The notes under the pieces: model-generated | Seen by the model: only the letters and a program-made list of their open reading frames with translations | Told to the model about the DNA's origin: nothing | Databases searched by the model: none | Made by a program: the position numbers and the translations under genes | NCBI GenBank assembly: GCA_965277495.1 | Contig: OZ255824.1 | Location: 2,914,001 to 2,978,000 of the forward strand | Direction: 5' to 3' | Length of the DNA: 64,000 bases | Source: CAHJXG01 sp965277495 | GTDB lineage: Bacteria > Pseudomonadota > Alphaproteobacteria > Acetobacterales > Acetobacteraceae | Shown here: positions 6,723 through 14,931 of the stretch, piece by piece | Layout of the letters: the number at the start of each line of letters is the position of its first letter | Position numbering within the stretch: the first letter of the stretch is position 1

Positions 6723-8794
6723 AACACTGCACGCACCTTCGCCTCCCGGCTCCAGACGCGGCCTGATTTGGCCGCCGTCATGAACGGTGCGGCGCCGTCG
6801 AGTGCCACCACGCCGGGGTCGCCCGCCTCCGGCACGCCGGCCTTGGCCAGCAGCTTGGCCGCGCCAGGCGTATGGCCGATGGCCTTGCAGTGCGCGTAGG
6901 CGTTGCGCGCGAAGTCCACTGCGGCGGCCTCGTGCAGCAACGCGTCCGCGCCCGCGTCCGACACGATCAGCGCAACCGCGTCGAACAGCACGGATGGCGC
7001 GCCCGCAAGCTGCATGTCGGCCTTGATCGGCGTGCCGTCGCCCGCCTTGACGCCGCCGACCTTGGCAGCGACGACCTTCAGCATCCCGCCCGCCTCGGCG
7101 ACCGCTCCCCGCAGTGCGGCAAGCGTTTGGGCGTCGGCTCCTTCGGAAACCAGTGCGCCCACCGTGCGCCCTTGCAGCGTGGGCTTGGCCTTGGCCAAGA
7201 TGCTCAGGGCGGGGGATGGCGGCAGGTCCGTCCGCGCCGCCACGGCCGCCGGGACCAATGCGGCCGGCTCAGCCCAGCCCAGCCCGGCTGCGACGCGCCC
7301 GGCAATGCCCTCGCCGATGTTGGCGAGCTGGCCGAGCACGCGCCCGACCACCGCAGGCGTCTCGACCTTGCTCAGTTCGAAGGTGATCGCCGCGACGATG
7401 TGGTCCTGCTCCGGCTTGGTCTGGCTGATGAAGAACTGCCGGGCCTGGCTGAAGTGGTCGGAGAAGCTGGCCGCCCGCACCCGCAGCTTGTCCCCCGGCA
7501 CTTGCTCCCGGAAGCTGACGTAGCCGGAGCGCGGGCTCTCGCGCGGCCAGCGCCCAACCAGCGAGTTCGGCTCATAATTTACCCGGCCCTTCGGCGCCTG
7601 CATCGACATGTGGCCGTCGCGCTGGAAATTATGCATGGGGCAGCGCGGCTGGTTGATCGGGATCTGCGCGAAGTTGGGGCCGCCCAGCCGCTTGAGCTGG
7701 GTGTCGAGGTAGCTGAAGTTCCGCCCCTGCAGCAGCGGGTCGTTGGTGAAGTCGATGCCCGGCGGAACATGGCTGGTGCAGAACGCCACCTGTTCCGTCT
7801 CGGCGAAGAAGTTGTCGGGGTTGCGGTCCAGCACCATGCGGCCGATGACTTGGAGCGGGATCACCTCCTCCGGAATGAGCTTGGTCGCGTCCAGCACGTC
7901 GAAGTCGAACGAATTGGCGAACGCCTCGTCGAACAACTGCACCGAAAGCTCCCACTCGGGGAAGCGGCCCTCGTCGATGGAGGTCCACAGGTCGCGCCGG
8001 TGATAGTCGCTGTCGGCGCCGCTGATCTTCACCGCCTCGTCCCACACGACGGACTGCGTGCCGAGCTTTGGGCGCCAATGGAATTTCACGTAGGTGCTGC
8101 CGCCCGCAGCGGTCAGCAGGCGGAAGGTGTGGACGCCGAACCCCTCCATCATGCGCAGGGAGCGCGGGATGGCGCGGTCGGACATGACCCACATGATCAT
8201 GTGCATGCTTTCGGGCGTCAGCGAGACGTAGTCCCAGAACGTGTCGTGCGCGCTGGCGGCCTGCGGGAAGCCGCGGTCCGGCTCCTGTTTCACCGAGTGG
8301 ATCAGGTCGGGGAACTTGATGGCGTCTTGTATGAAGAACACTGGGATGTTGTTGCCCACCAGGTCCCAGTTGCCCTCCTTGGTGTAGAACTTCACTGCGA
8401 ACCCCCGCACGTCGCGCGCGAGGTCGGTGGAGCCCGCGTTGCCGGCAACCGTGGAAAAGCGCGCGAACAGCGGCGTGCGTTCGCCCACGCGCTGGAACAC
8501 ATCCGCCCGGGTCACGTCGGCCAGGCTGTCCGTCAGCTCGAAGTAGCCATGGGCGGCCGAGCCGCGGGCGTGGACGACGCGTTCGGGGATGCGCTCGTGG
8601 TCGAAGTGGTTGATCTTTTCGCGCAGCACGAAGTCTTCCAGCAGCGTCGGGCCACGGGCGCCGGCGCGCAGCGAGTTCTGGTCGTCGCTGACCGGCACGC
8701 CTTGCTGGGTGGTCAGAGGCGGATGGCCGCCGCCGCTGGCCTGGTGCAGCTCGCCTGCGTTGCCGGGCTGGGTGTTGGGGTCGATGTCGGCCAT
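6719..8794 (-). CDS. katE: Large-subunit (clade 2) catalase, KatE/HPII type
   Basis: The 691-residue protein decomposes hydrogen peroxide in the cytoplasm. The catalytic His75 lies in 'ERVVHARGSAAHGYFE', the active-site Asn in 'DLVGNNIPVFFIQD' and the proximal heme ligand Tyr362 in 'RNFSYLDTQLKRLGGPNF'. After the catalase core a C-terminal flavodoxin/DJ-1-like domain of about 150 residues ('GRTVGALVSEGADAQTLAALRGAVAEAGG...') marks it as the large-subunit class. Start MADIDPNTQ at 8794 was chosen because it matches the family opening; the frame remains open upstream. Its stop codon lies inside a palindromic repeat. A copy of the recurrent 16-base motif lies about 85 bases upstream of the start. 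Confidence 0.93.
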   Translation of the reverse strand: MADIDPNTQPGNAGELHQASGGGHPPLTTQQGVPVSDDQNSLRAGARGPTLLEDFVLREKINHFDHERIPERVVHARGSAAHGYFELTDSLADVTRADVFQRVGERTPLFARFSTVAGNAGSTDLARDVRGFAVKFYTKEGNWDLVGNNIPVFFIQDAIKFPDLIHSVKQEPDRGFPQAASAHDTFWDYVSLTPESMHMIMWVMSDRAIPRSLRMMEGFGVHTFRLLTAAGGSTYVKFHWRPKLGTQSVVWDEAVKISGADSDYHRRDLWTSIDEGRFPEWELSVQLFDEAFANSFDFDVLDATKLIPEEVIPLQVIGRMVLDRNPDNFFAETEQVAFCTSHVPPGIDFTNDPLLQGRNFSYLDTQLKRLGGPNFAQIPINQPRCPMHNFQRDGHMSMQAPKGRVNYEPNSLVGRWPRESPRSGYVSFREQVPGDKLRVRAASFSDHFSQARQFFISQTKPEQDHIVAAITFELSKVETPAVVGRVLGQLANIGEGIAGRVAAGLGWAEPAALVPAAVAARTDLPPSPALSILAKAKPTLQGRTVGALVSEGADAQTLAALRGAVAEAGGMLKVVAAKVGGVKAGDGTPIKADMQLAGAPSVLFDAVALIVSDAGADALLHEAAAVDFARNAYAHCKAIGHTPGAAKLLAKAGVPEAGDPGVVALDGAAPFMTAAKSGRVWSREAKVRAVF

Positions 8795-8877
8795 GCTGGA
8801 TGCTCCTATGCGGGATTGCTGCACCAACGTGCCGCATCGGACGTGGAACGGCTGGGGCCGCCGCCTTGCGCAAGTAA

Positions 8878-8893
8878 CAGCAAGATCGCGACA
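8878..8893 (+). repeat. Recurrent 16-base intergenic motif, copy 1
   Basis: CAGCAAGATCGCGACA matches the consensus CAGCAAGATCGCGATA at 15 of 16 positions. It lies between the catalase start and the next gene, in the orientation opposite to the catalase. Three more copies occur at 18749, 24144 and 28495, all intergenic. The function is unknown; a regulator site, or a remnant of a small repeat, are possible. Confidence 0.55.
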
Positions 8894-9000
8894 GCCATTC
8901 CCGCGGCTTGAATGGCCGGCTTCGGGACGTCGACTGTGCTTGCCAACGTCCACGCGCGCCGGGCAACATTGCGGCGGCATCATCAACCAATAAACAGCGA

Positions 9001-9030
9001 ATGCGGCGCCGTCGTTGCCCGGCGCCGCAT
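9001..9030. terminator. Stem-loop downstream of the small exported protein gene
   Basis: A perfect 10-base stem ATGCGGCGCC/GGCGCCGCAT encloses a 10-base loop, 27 bases past the stop of the minus-strand gene at 9057. On the minus strand it is followed by TCGCTGTTTATTGG, only moderately T-rich, so termination is likely but not classical. Confidence 0.55.
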
Positions 9031-9056
9031 CCACTCAACCGGGTGAAGCCATCAAG

Positions 9057-9353
9057 TCACGGGCGCTTGCCGCTGCCTGGACCCGGCGACGTGCCTCCCT
9101 CGGAACCCGACTTGGCTGCGACGCCTGGCGCGCCGACGCCGACCGCGCCGCGCCGCAGGCCGGGATCGGCCTTCCCGGAACCTGCCGGAAGTGCCGGGTC
9201 CTCCTTTTGTGCCGTCGTGCTGGGCACGACGTCCGTGCCGACAGCCGGGCCAGACGTGACGCCCTTTTGCTGCGCCAGCGCTGGCGGGCCAAAAGCCAAA
9301 CACGCGGCCAGAATGCCACCAGCGACGTACGCAGTGTGCGACTTCGTCATCAT
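9057..9353 (-). CDS. Small exported proline/glycine-rich hypothetical protein
   Basis: The 98-residue product starts MMTKSHTAYVAGGILAACLAFGPPALAQQ, a clear signal peptide cleaved about residue 28. A low-complexity, Gly/Pro/Lys-rich tail (GVTSGPAVGTDVVPSTTAQ... GSEGGTSPGPGSGKRP) follows. No domain is recognised. The start is supported by a GGAGG ribosome site six bases before the first of two ATGs. It lies between a catalase and a stress-type SDR, which suggests an envelope or stress role, but the sequence does not show one. Confidence 0.7.
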   Translation of the reverse strand: MMTKSHTAYVAGGILAACLAFGPPALAQQKGVTSGPAVGTDVVPSTTAQKEDPALPAGSGKADPGLRRGAVGVGAPGVAAKSGSEGGTSPGPGSGKRP

Positions 9354-9469
9354 CGATATCCTCCTTTTATGGTGTTTAAGGCGCCCAGCGTTGCATCTTA
9401 GCGGGCCAAGCGCAAACTCGCCGCATCCCCAAAGAACTATCGAGAATCCGGCTATTTCGTTTACCAGGC

Positions 9470-9496
9470 GGGTCCGGGTTGGACTATACCGGACCC
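9470..9496. terminator. Stem-loop after the SDR gene
   Basis: GGGTCCGG (9470-9477) and CCGGACCC (9489-9496) form an eight-base perfect stem with an 11-base loop, 19 bases beyond the stop of the minus-strand SDR gene. There is no T-run after it on the minus strand, so it may be a weak terminator or an mRNA 3' stabiliser. Confidence 0.4.
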
Positions 9497-9514
9497 CGGG
9501 CAGCGCTCGCGCCA

Positions 9515-10387
9515 TCACAGCATGGGCCTGCCGCCGGTGACCGGAATGATGGCGCCAGTGATGTAGCTCGCCTCGTCGGACGCCAGCAGCACATAGGCCC
9601 CGGCCAGTTCCGCCGGCTGTCCGGCCCGTCCGAGCGGCACCTCCGAGCCGAAGCTTTCGACCTTTTTCATCGGCATGGTGGACGGGATCAGCGGCGTCCA
9701 GATCGGGCCGGGCGCCACGGCGTTCACCCGGATGCCCTTTTCCGCCAGCATGCCCGCGAGCCCCGCGGTGAAGTTGGCGATGGCGCCCTTGGTCGTCGCA
9801 TAGGCCAGCAGTTGCGGCGTCGGATTCTTGGCGTTGATCGACGTCGTGTTGACGATGGCCGCCCCCGGCTTCATGTGCGGCACCGCCGCCTGGCATAAAT
9901 AGAATTGCGAATAGATGTTGGTGCGGAACGTCCGGTCCCATTCCTCGGCGCTGATCTCCGAGATGTCCTCGTGGGTGCGCTGCATGGCGGCGTTGTTGAC
10001 CAGGATGTCGAGCCGTCCGAACTCGGCCACGCCTTTCTGCACGATCTCGCGGCAATGGCCCTGCTCGGACACGTCGCCCGGCATCAGCACGGCGCGGCGC
10101 CCGGCCTCCCGCACCCAATGGGCAGTCTGCTCGGCGTCCTCATGCTCATTGAGGTACGAGATCAGCACGTCTGCGCCTTCCCGCGCATAGGCGATCGCAA
10201 CCGCGCGTCCGATGCCGCTGTCGGCGCCGGTGATGATGGCGGCGCGGCCGTGCAGGCGTCCGGAGCCCTTGTAGCTGTGCTCGCCATGGTCGGGCTGCTG
10301 CGCCATCTCGCCGGTGTGGCCCGGCGGGTCGATCTGCTGGGACGGCATCGGCGGCTGGGGATGCTTGCTGGTGGGATCGTCGGCCAT
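9515..10387 (-). CDS. SDR-family oxidoreductase of the YghA/general-stress-protein-39 type
   Basis: This 290-residue SDR has an N-terminal extension rich in Pro/Gln/His (SKHPQPPMPSQQIDPPGHTGEM) typical of the YghA/GSP39 branch. TGADSGIGRAVA (cofactor binding), NNAA, a Ser region 'NTTSINA', catalytic Y-x3-K 'YATTK' and the C-terminal 'GAIIPVTGG' follow. Members reduce aldehydes or oxidise sugars with NADP(H) and are often stress-induced; the substrate is unproven. An AGGAG ribosome site precedes the ATG at 10387. Three 11-base tandem repeats lie just upstream. Confidence 0.88.
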   Translation of the reverse strand: MADDPTSKHPQPPMPSQQIDPPGHTGEMAQQPDHGEHSYKGSGRLHGRAAIITGADSGIGRAVAIAYAREGADVLISYLNEHEDAEQTAHWVREAGRRAVLMPGDVSEQGHCREIVQKGVAEFGRLDILVNNAAMQRTHEDISEISAEEWDRTFRTNIYSQFYLCQAAVPHMKPGAAIVNTTSINAKNPTPQLLAYATTKGAIANFTAGLAGMLAEKGIRVNAVAPGPIWTPLIPSTMPMKKVESFGSEVPLGRAGQPAELAGAYVLLASDEASYITGAIIPVTGGRPML

Positions 10388-10401
10388 GAAGAAACTCCTT
10401 A

Positions 10402-10434
10402 GGGCTATGATGGGGCTATGATGGGGCTATGCTG
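10402..10434. repeat. Three tandem 11-base repeats upstream of the SDR gene
   Basis: GGGCTATGATG occurs twice and then as GGGCTATGCTG, in register, 15-47 bases upstream of the SDR start (minus strand). The position covers the expected promoter or leader, so copy number could change expression by slippage. No function is known. Confidence 0.7.
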
Positions 10435-10724
10435 CGGGCCGCGCTCGGCCCTGCAGCCCGCGCCGCCACAACGGCATTGCCGCGGGATGGCTGCGTCGGG
10501 TTCCGCATTCAATTGCGTGAAGCACTGGAGCGTGAAGCATGGCGGCGTGCACGGCCCAATGTTGCCCTGATGGCAGCGTGCGCGACCGAATTGCTGCCGT
10601 GCAGCACGCTTTCCGAATTGACGCCCTCCTCCGCTTGAATCCACATGGCGTTCAAGCGTTCCAAACCCTGGGCGCGTGCAGAATGTTGAGCGATCATCTT
10701 GGGCGTCCGCAGCGCAGTCCTGGA
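10435..10724. other. Spacer before the CoA-transferase gene, no convincing gene
   Basis: These 290 bases lie between the divergent SDR and CaiB-type genes. A 69-codon open frame (10429-10638) starts with ATG but has no ribosome site and no recognisable protein pattern. The region probably holds both promoters; I see no strong hairpin or operator. Confidence 0.4.
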
Positions 10725-11936
10725 ATGACGGCCCCGATCCGGTTCGATCCGTCGGCGAAGGGGCCGCTGGCCGGGATGCGCGTCCTCGACCTTTCGCGCC
10801 TGGTGGCCGGCAACATGCTGTCGCTGCAACTGGGCGACTTCGGCGCCGACGTCATCAAGATCGAGCCGCCGGAGGGCGATCCGTTGCGCGCCTGGCGCGA
10901 CGGCGGCGAGCAGCTATTCTGGAAGACCTACAGCCGCAACAAGATGTCGGTGGTGCTGAACCTGCGCAACGGCGAGGCACGCGACGCCCTGCTGCGGCTG
11001 GTCGACACCGCCGACGTCTTCATCGAGAACTACCGGCCCGGCACGCTGGAGGCAATGGGCCTGGCGCCCGAAACCCTGCTCGCGCGCAACAACCGGCTGG
11101 TCGTCGTCCGCATCTCCGGCTTCGGCCAGACCGGCCCCTATGCCCGCCAGCCCGGCTTCGGCACCTTGGTCGAGGCCATGAGCGGCTTCGCCGACCGCAC
11201 CGGCTTCCCCGATCGCGAGCCGGTTCTGCCGCCGCTGGCCCTGGCCGACATGATCGCCGGGCTGTCGGGCGCGATGGCGGCCGTGACGGCCCTGCTGGCG
11301 CGTGAGCGCGGCGCTGGAGGCCAGGTGATCGACCTGTCGCTGCTGGAGCCGATCTTCTCGACGCTCGGGCCGGAAGCCGCGATCCACCAGCGCACCGGCG
11401 ACATCAAGCAACGGGTCGGCAACGGCTCCAACATCTCGGCCCCGCGCAACATCTATCGCTGCGCCGACGGCGGCTATGTCGCGCTGTCCGGATCGACCCA
11501 GGCCATGGCGAAGCGCATCTTCGAGGTGATCGGCCAGCCCGGCATGATCGACGACCCGCGTTTCCGCACCAATTCCGGCCGCGTGCGCCACCGTGCCCTG
11601 GTCGACGAGGCCGTGGGCGGCTGGTTCGCCGCCCTGCCGCGCGACGAGGCGCTGCAACGGATGCAGGCGGCGAGCGTCGCGGCAGGCCCGGTTTACAACA
11701 TCGCCGACGCCGTCGCCGACCCGCACTTCCAGCAACGCCAGGTGCTGGTGGATGTCGAGGACCGCGAGTTGGGCAGCCTGCCCGTCCACAACATCGTTCC
11801 CCGCTTGTCGGCAACGCCGGGCGTATGGCGCCGCCAGGCCCCGGCGCTCGGCGAGCACACCGACGAGGTGCTGGCCGCCGCCGGTTTCGACGGGCACAGC
11901 ATCGCCGCCCTCCGTGCCGAAGGAGCCTGCGCTTGA
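10725..11936 (+). CDS. CaiB/BaiF-type (class III) CoA-transferase
   Basis: The 403-residue protein opens with the family signature 'PLAGMRVLDLSRLVAGNMLSLQLGDFGADVIKIEPPEGDPLR' and contains 'GFGQTGPYARQPGFGTLVEAMSG'. The conserved aspartate is in 'LALADMIAGLSGAMAAV'. Class III enzymes move CoA between carboxylic acids through an aspartyl-CoA anhydride. The acid is not identifiable, but the next genes encode a cyclase-fold hydrolase and a CitE-like lyase, suggesting a small catabolic pathway. I start at ATG 10725 (MTAPIRFDPS), just ahead of the family homology; the frame is open for 62 further codons upstream. Confidence 0.9.
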   Translation: MTAPIRFDPSAKGPLAGMRVLDLSRLVAGNMLSLQLGDFGADVIKIEPPEGDPLRAWRDGGEQLFWKTYSRNKMSVVLNLRNGEARDALLRLVDTADVFIENYRPGTLEAMGLAPETLLARNNRLVVVRISGFGQTGPYARQPGFGTLVEAMSGFADRTGFPDREPVLPPLALADMIAGLSGAMAAVTALLARERGAGGQVIDLSLLEPIFSTLGPEAAIHQRTGDIKQRVGNGSNISAPRNIYRCADGGYVALSGSTQAMAKRIFEVIGQPGMIDDPRFRTNSGRVRHRALVDEAVGGWFAALPRDEALQRMQAASVAAGPVYNIADAVADPHFQQRQVLVDVEDRELGSLPVHNIVPRLSATPGVWRRQAPALGEHTDEVLAAAGFDGHSIAALRAEGACA

Positions 11937-11976
11937 TCCGTTCCCTGCAATGCGTCCCCGCCAACATGGTTTCGGA

Positions 11977-13035
11977 ATGAGCGCGCGCCCATCCGCCCAA
12001 CGTTGGAAAAACCGCCCGCCCGGCTCCAACTGGGGCGACTTCGGCCCGGACGACCAGCGCGGACGCATCAACCTGCTCACGCCCGAGAAAGTCCTGCAAG
12101 GCGTCGCCGAGGTCCGCGAGGGCCGCGCCTTCTGCCTCAGCCTGCCGCTCGATCTGCCAGGCGGCAACGGCCTCAACCCGCGCCGCTTCCCGCCGGTCCT
12201 CCGCCCCACGCTGCGCAACGGCGTGCCCAACTTCAACTGCGACGTGCCGGGCAGCGGCAATTCCGACGTGTTCTGCGACGACCTCGCGGTCCTGTACCTG
12301 CAATACTCGACCCAATGGGACAGCCTGGCCCATGTCGGCAGCCTGTTCGACGCGGACGGCGACGGCCGGGCGGAGCACGTCTTCTACAACGGCTTCCGCG
12401 GCGGCGAGCACATCGAGGGCCCAGCCGACGCCGCCCAGGCCGGAGTGCCCAGCGGGCCCAACGCAGGCAGCACCAGCCGCGCCGGCGCATTGGGCATCGA
12501 GAACATGGCATCGGCCTGCGTCCAGGGCCGCGGCATCATGATCGACCTGCACGCCCATTACGGCCGCGACCGCAAGCTGGTCGGCCATGACGGCCTGATG
12601 CGCGTCATGGAGGCCGACGGCGTGACGGTAGAACCCGGCGACATGGTCTGCCTGCATACCGGGTTCGGCCAGATGCTGCTGGAAATGGGCGGCACGCCCG
12701 ACCAGCACGCGCTGCACCATGCCTGCCCCGTGCTGAACGGGCGCGACCATGAACTGCTGCGGTGGATCACCGATAGCGGCCTGTCGGTCCTGATCGCCGA
12801 CAACTATGCCGTCGAGGCGCACCCGGCCGAACCCGGCGAAGGCTGCTGCGCGTCCCTGCCGCTGCACGAGCACTGCTTGTTCAAGCTCGGCGTGCACCTG
12901 GGGGAGATTTGGCACCTGACCCCGCTCGCCAACTGGCTCCGCGAGCACGGACGGCACCGCTTCCTGCTGACCGCCCCGCCGCTCCGCCTGCCCGGCGCAG
13001 TCGGTTCCCCGGCCACGCCCGTCGCGACCGTCTGA
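11977..13035 (+). CDS. Cyclase-family protein (kynurenine-formamidase-like metal hydrolase fold)
   Basis: This protein of about 352 residues has the longer 'cyclase family' pattern: 'SNWGDFGPDDQRGRINLLTPEKV' at the start, 'TQWDSLAHVGSLFDADGDGRAEHVFYNG' near residue 110, 'GIMIDLHAHYG' and 'PGDMVCLHTGFGQMLLEMGG' later. Relatives hydrolyse amide or lactone-type bonds using a bound metal. The compact H-x-G-T-H-x-D metal motif is not present in its standard form (AHVGSLFD here), so activity is uncertain. An ATG at 11950 is an alternative start. It sits 40 bases after the CoA-transferase and 17 before the lyase, in one operon. Confidence 0.82.
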   Translation: MSARPSAQRWKNRPPGSNWGDFGPDDQRGRINLLTPEKVLQGVAEVREGRAFCLSLPLDLPGGNGLNPRRFPPVLRPTLRNGVPNFNCDVPGSGNSDVFCDDLAVLYLQYSTQWDSLAHVGSLFDADGDGRAEHVFYNGFRGGEHIEGPADAAQAGVPSGPNAGSTSRAGALGIENMASACVQGRGIMIDLHAHYGRDRKLVGHDGLMRVMEADGVTVEPGDMVCLHTGFGQMLLEMGGTPDQHALHHACPVLNGRDHELLRWITDSGLSVLIADNYAVEAHPAEPGEGCCASLPLHEHCLFKLGVHLGEIWHLTPLANWLREHGRHRFLLTAPPLRLPGAVGSPATPVATV

Positions 13036-13052
13036 GCCGCAAGAAGGGTCCC

Positions 13053-13919
13053 ATGTTGCAAGGCACTCCCCGCTCGCTCCTGTTCGTCCCGGCAACCAGC
13101 GCCCGCAAAGTTGAAAAGGCGCTCGCCAGCGTCGCGGACGGCGTGATCGTCGACCTCGAGGATGCCGTCGCCATCGCCGAGAAGGACGCGGCCCGGCGCC
13201 AGGCCGCCGAAATGCTCCAGTCCCGGCACCCAACCCGGATATTCCTGCGCGTCAACGCCCTCACGACCCCGTTCTGCTACGACGACCTCCAGGCGGCGGC
13301 GGCGGCTGAGATCGACGGCATCGTCCTGCCGAAAGCCGAGTCCGCGTCCGGCATCGCCACCGTCGATTGGCTGTTGGGCCAGCTCGAAACCCGCGCCGGC
13401 AAGCCTGCGGGCAGCATCGAGGTCATGCCGCTCATCGAGACCGCTGCCGGCCTCGCCGCCGCTGCCGCCATCGCGCAATCCTCCCCCCGCGTCCGCCGCC
13501 TCGCCTTCGGCGCCGTGGACCTCGCGCTCGATATGGACATCGACCTGAACGACGATGCCGGGGCGATGGCCCATGCCCGTTTCGCCCTCGCGCTGGCCTC
13601 GCGCCAGGCCGGGCTCGATGGCCCGCTGGACACCGTTTTCACCGGCATCGACGACCCCGGCGGCCTCCGCGCCTCCACCGAGCGCGCCCGCGCCATGGGC
13701 TTTGGCGGCAAGGCCTGCATCCACCCGGCCCAGCTCGACATCGTCAACGCCGTCTTTACCCCGAGCGGCGCCGAACTGGCCCGCGCCCGCGCCATCGTCG
13801 CCGCCTTCGACCAGGCCGAAGCCGCCGGGGCCGCGGCCGTCCAGGTGGACGGCGTCATGGTGGACTACCCCGTGGCCGTCAAAGCCCGCCGCATCCTGGC
13901 CAAGGCGCCGGCAGCTTGA
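13053..13919 (+). CDS. HpcH/HpaI aldolase or CitE-type CoA-ester lyase
   Basis: This 288-residue TIM-barrel protein has the CitE hallmarks 'RSLLFVPATSARKVEKAL' at the N-terminus, 'DGVIVDLEDAV', 'RVNAL', 'GIVLPKAES', 'MPLIETAAGL' and 'GFGGKACIHPAQL'. Family members cleave beta-hydroxyacyl-CoA thioesters or citramalyl-CoA-like compounds using Mg2+ held by the conserved Glu and Asp residues. With the CoA-transferase upstream, activation of an acid followed by C-C cleavage is a reasonable guess. Start 13053 (MLQGTPRSLL) follows 17 bases after the cyclase gene. Confidence 0.88.
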   Translation: MLQGTPRSLLFVPATSARKVEKALASVADGVIVDLEDAVAIAEKDAARRQAAEMLQSRHPTRIFLRVNALTTPFCYDDLQAAAAAEIDGIVLPKAESASGIATVDWLLGQLETRAGKPAGSIEVMPLIETAAGLAAAAAIAQSSPRVRRLAFGAVDLALDMDIDLNDDAGAMAHARFALALASRQAGLDGPLDTVFTGIDDPGGLRASTERARAMGFGGKACIHPAQLDIVNAVFTPSGAELARARAIVAAFDQAEAAGAAAVQVDGVMVDYPVAVKARRILAKAPAA

Positions 13920-13937
13920 GGCGTGTCCATTAGCGCA

Positions 13938-14882
13938 ATGGCCCCAGTCGCGGCGCCCACGTCGCCTTCCCCCATCGTCCCGATCTTGCAGCATCTGCGG
14001 GACCGGCCGTCCCGCACCTGGTCGATCGTCGTCACGGTGTTCGGCGATGCCGTGGCGCCGCGCGGCGGGTCGCTCTGGCTGGGGTCTTTGCTGAGCATCT
14101 TCGAGGCGATGGAGATCCCGGGCGGGGTCGTGCGCACCGCGATGTCGCGCCTGGCTGCCGACGGATGGCTCCAGCGCAGCCGCCTCGGCCGCAACAGCTT
14201 CTACCGGCTGACCGGCACGGGGCGGGCCAGGTTCGCCGCCGCGGCCGAGCGAATCTATGGGGAGCCGCCGACGGAGTGGGACGGACGCTTCAACCTCGTG
14301 CTGCTGGATGGCGGGGCCGACCGGGACACGGCGCGCGGCGCGCTGGAAAGTTCCGGCTTCGGCAGCATCGCCCCCGGCGTCCTGATGGCGCCGCTGTCGA
14401 CGCCGGTGCCCGGCGAGGCCGCTGGCCTGATGCGCATGCAGGGCTGCACGGATGTGCCGACCGCGCGCCAGTTGGCCGAACGGGCCTGGACGCTGACCGG
14501 GACCGCGGAGGCGTATCGCCGTTTCCTGCATGCGTTCGGGCCGCTCCGGGAGTGGGTCGCGGCGGATGGGCGCCTGTCCGACCTCGATGCCTTGGTCGCG
14601 CGCATCCTGCTGGTGCACGAATACCGCCGCGTCGTATTGCGCGATCCGTTGCTGCCGCCGGAGCTTTTGCCTGCCGACTGGCCGGGCATCGAGGCGCGGC
14701 GGCTCGCATCCGGGATTTACCGGGCATTGCTGCCGGGTTCCGAACGCTGGCTGGACCGGCATGGGCAAGGCGAGGACGGCGTGTTGCCGCCGCCGTCAAG
14801 CGACCTGCGGCGCCGGTTTGGGGCGCCCGGCGGCAGGGAGTTTCCAGCGCCCAAGCGGGAACGTGTTACGAAATTCTCTTGA
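13938..14882 (+). CDS. paaX: PaaX family repressor of phenylacetate degradation
   Basis: The 314-residue regulator has an N-terminal winged helix ('SWLGSLLSIFEAMEIPGGVVRTAMSRLAADGWLQRSRLGRNSFYRLT', residues about 40-90), the PaaX middle domain ('GRFNLVLLD', 'GSIAPGVLMAP') and the C-terminal domain ('LVARILLVHEYRRVVLRDPLLPPELLPADWPG'). PaaX binds paa promoters and is released by phenylacetyl-CoA. Its location directly before paaA supports this role. I chose ATG 13938; a GTG at 13923 is also possible. Its last codons overlap the likely paaA promoter. Confidence 0.93.
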   Translation: MAPVAAPTSPSPIVPILQHLRDRPSRTWSIVVTVFGDAVAPRGGSLWLGSLLSIFEAMEIPGGVVRTAMSRLAADGWLQRSRLGRNSFYRLTGTGRARFAAAAERIYGEPPTEWDGRFNLVLLDGGADRDTARGALESSGFGSIAPGVLMAPLSTPVPGEAAGLMRMQGCTDVPTARQLAERAWTLTGTAEAYRRFLHAFGPLREWVAADGRLSDLDALVARILLVHEYRRVVLRDPLLPPELLPADWPGIEARRLASGIYRALLPGSERWLDRHGQGEDGVLPPPSSDLRRRFGAPGGREFPAPKRERVTKFS

Positions 14883-14906
14883 CACCCAGGAAAAATGTTT
14901 TACAAA
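14879..14906 (+). promoter_or_regulatory. Putative sigma-70 promoter of paaABCDE
   Basis: A perfect TTGACA at 14879-14884 is followed after 16 bases by TACAAA at 14901-14906, 26 bases before the paaA start. The -35 box overlaps the paaX stop codon. Flanking TTACGAAA and TTTTACAAA runs could form part of a PaaX operator; this is inference. Confidence 0.5.
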
Positions 14907-14931
14907 GCCGGCATCGGAAGCGGAGGGCATC

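Noticed and set aside
6872..8911. A plus-strand open frame of nearly 680 codons across the catalase gene
   Set aside because: It lies wholly antisense to a clear catalase, has skewed Arg/Ala/His composition and no domain. High GC removes stop codons on the other strand.
11404..14768. Long minus-strand open frames opposite the CoA-transferase, cyclase, CitE and paaX genes
   Set aside because: The plus-strand genes are well supported by motifs and spacing; the minus frames have no recognisable sequence.
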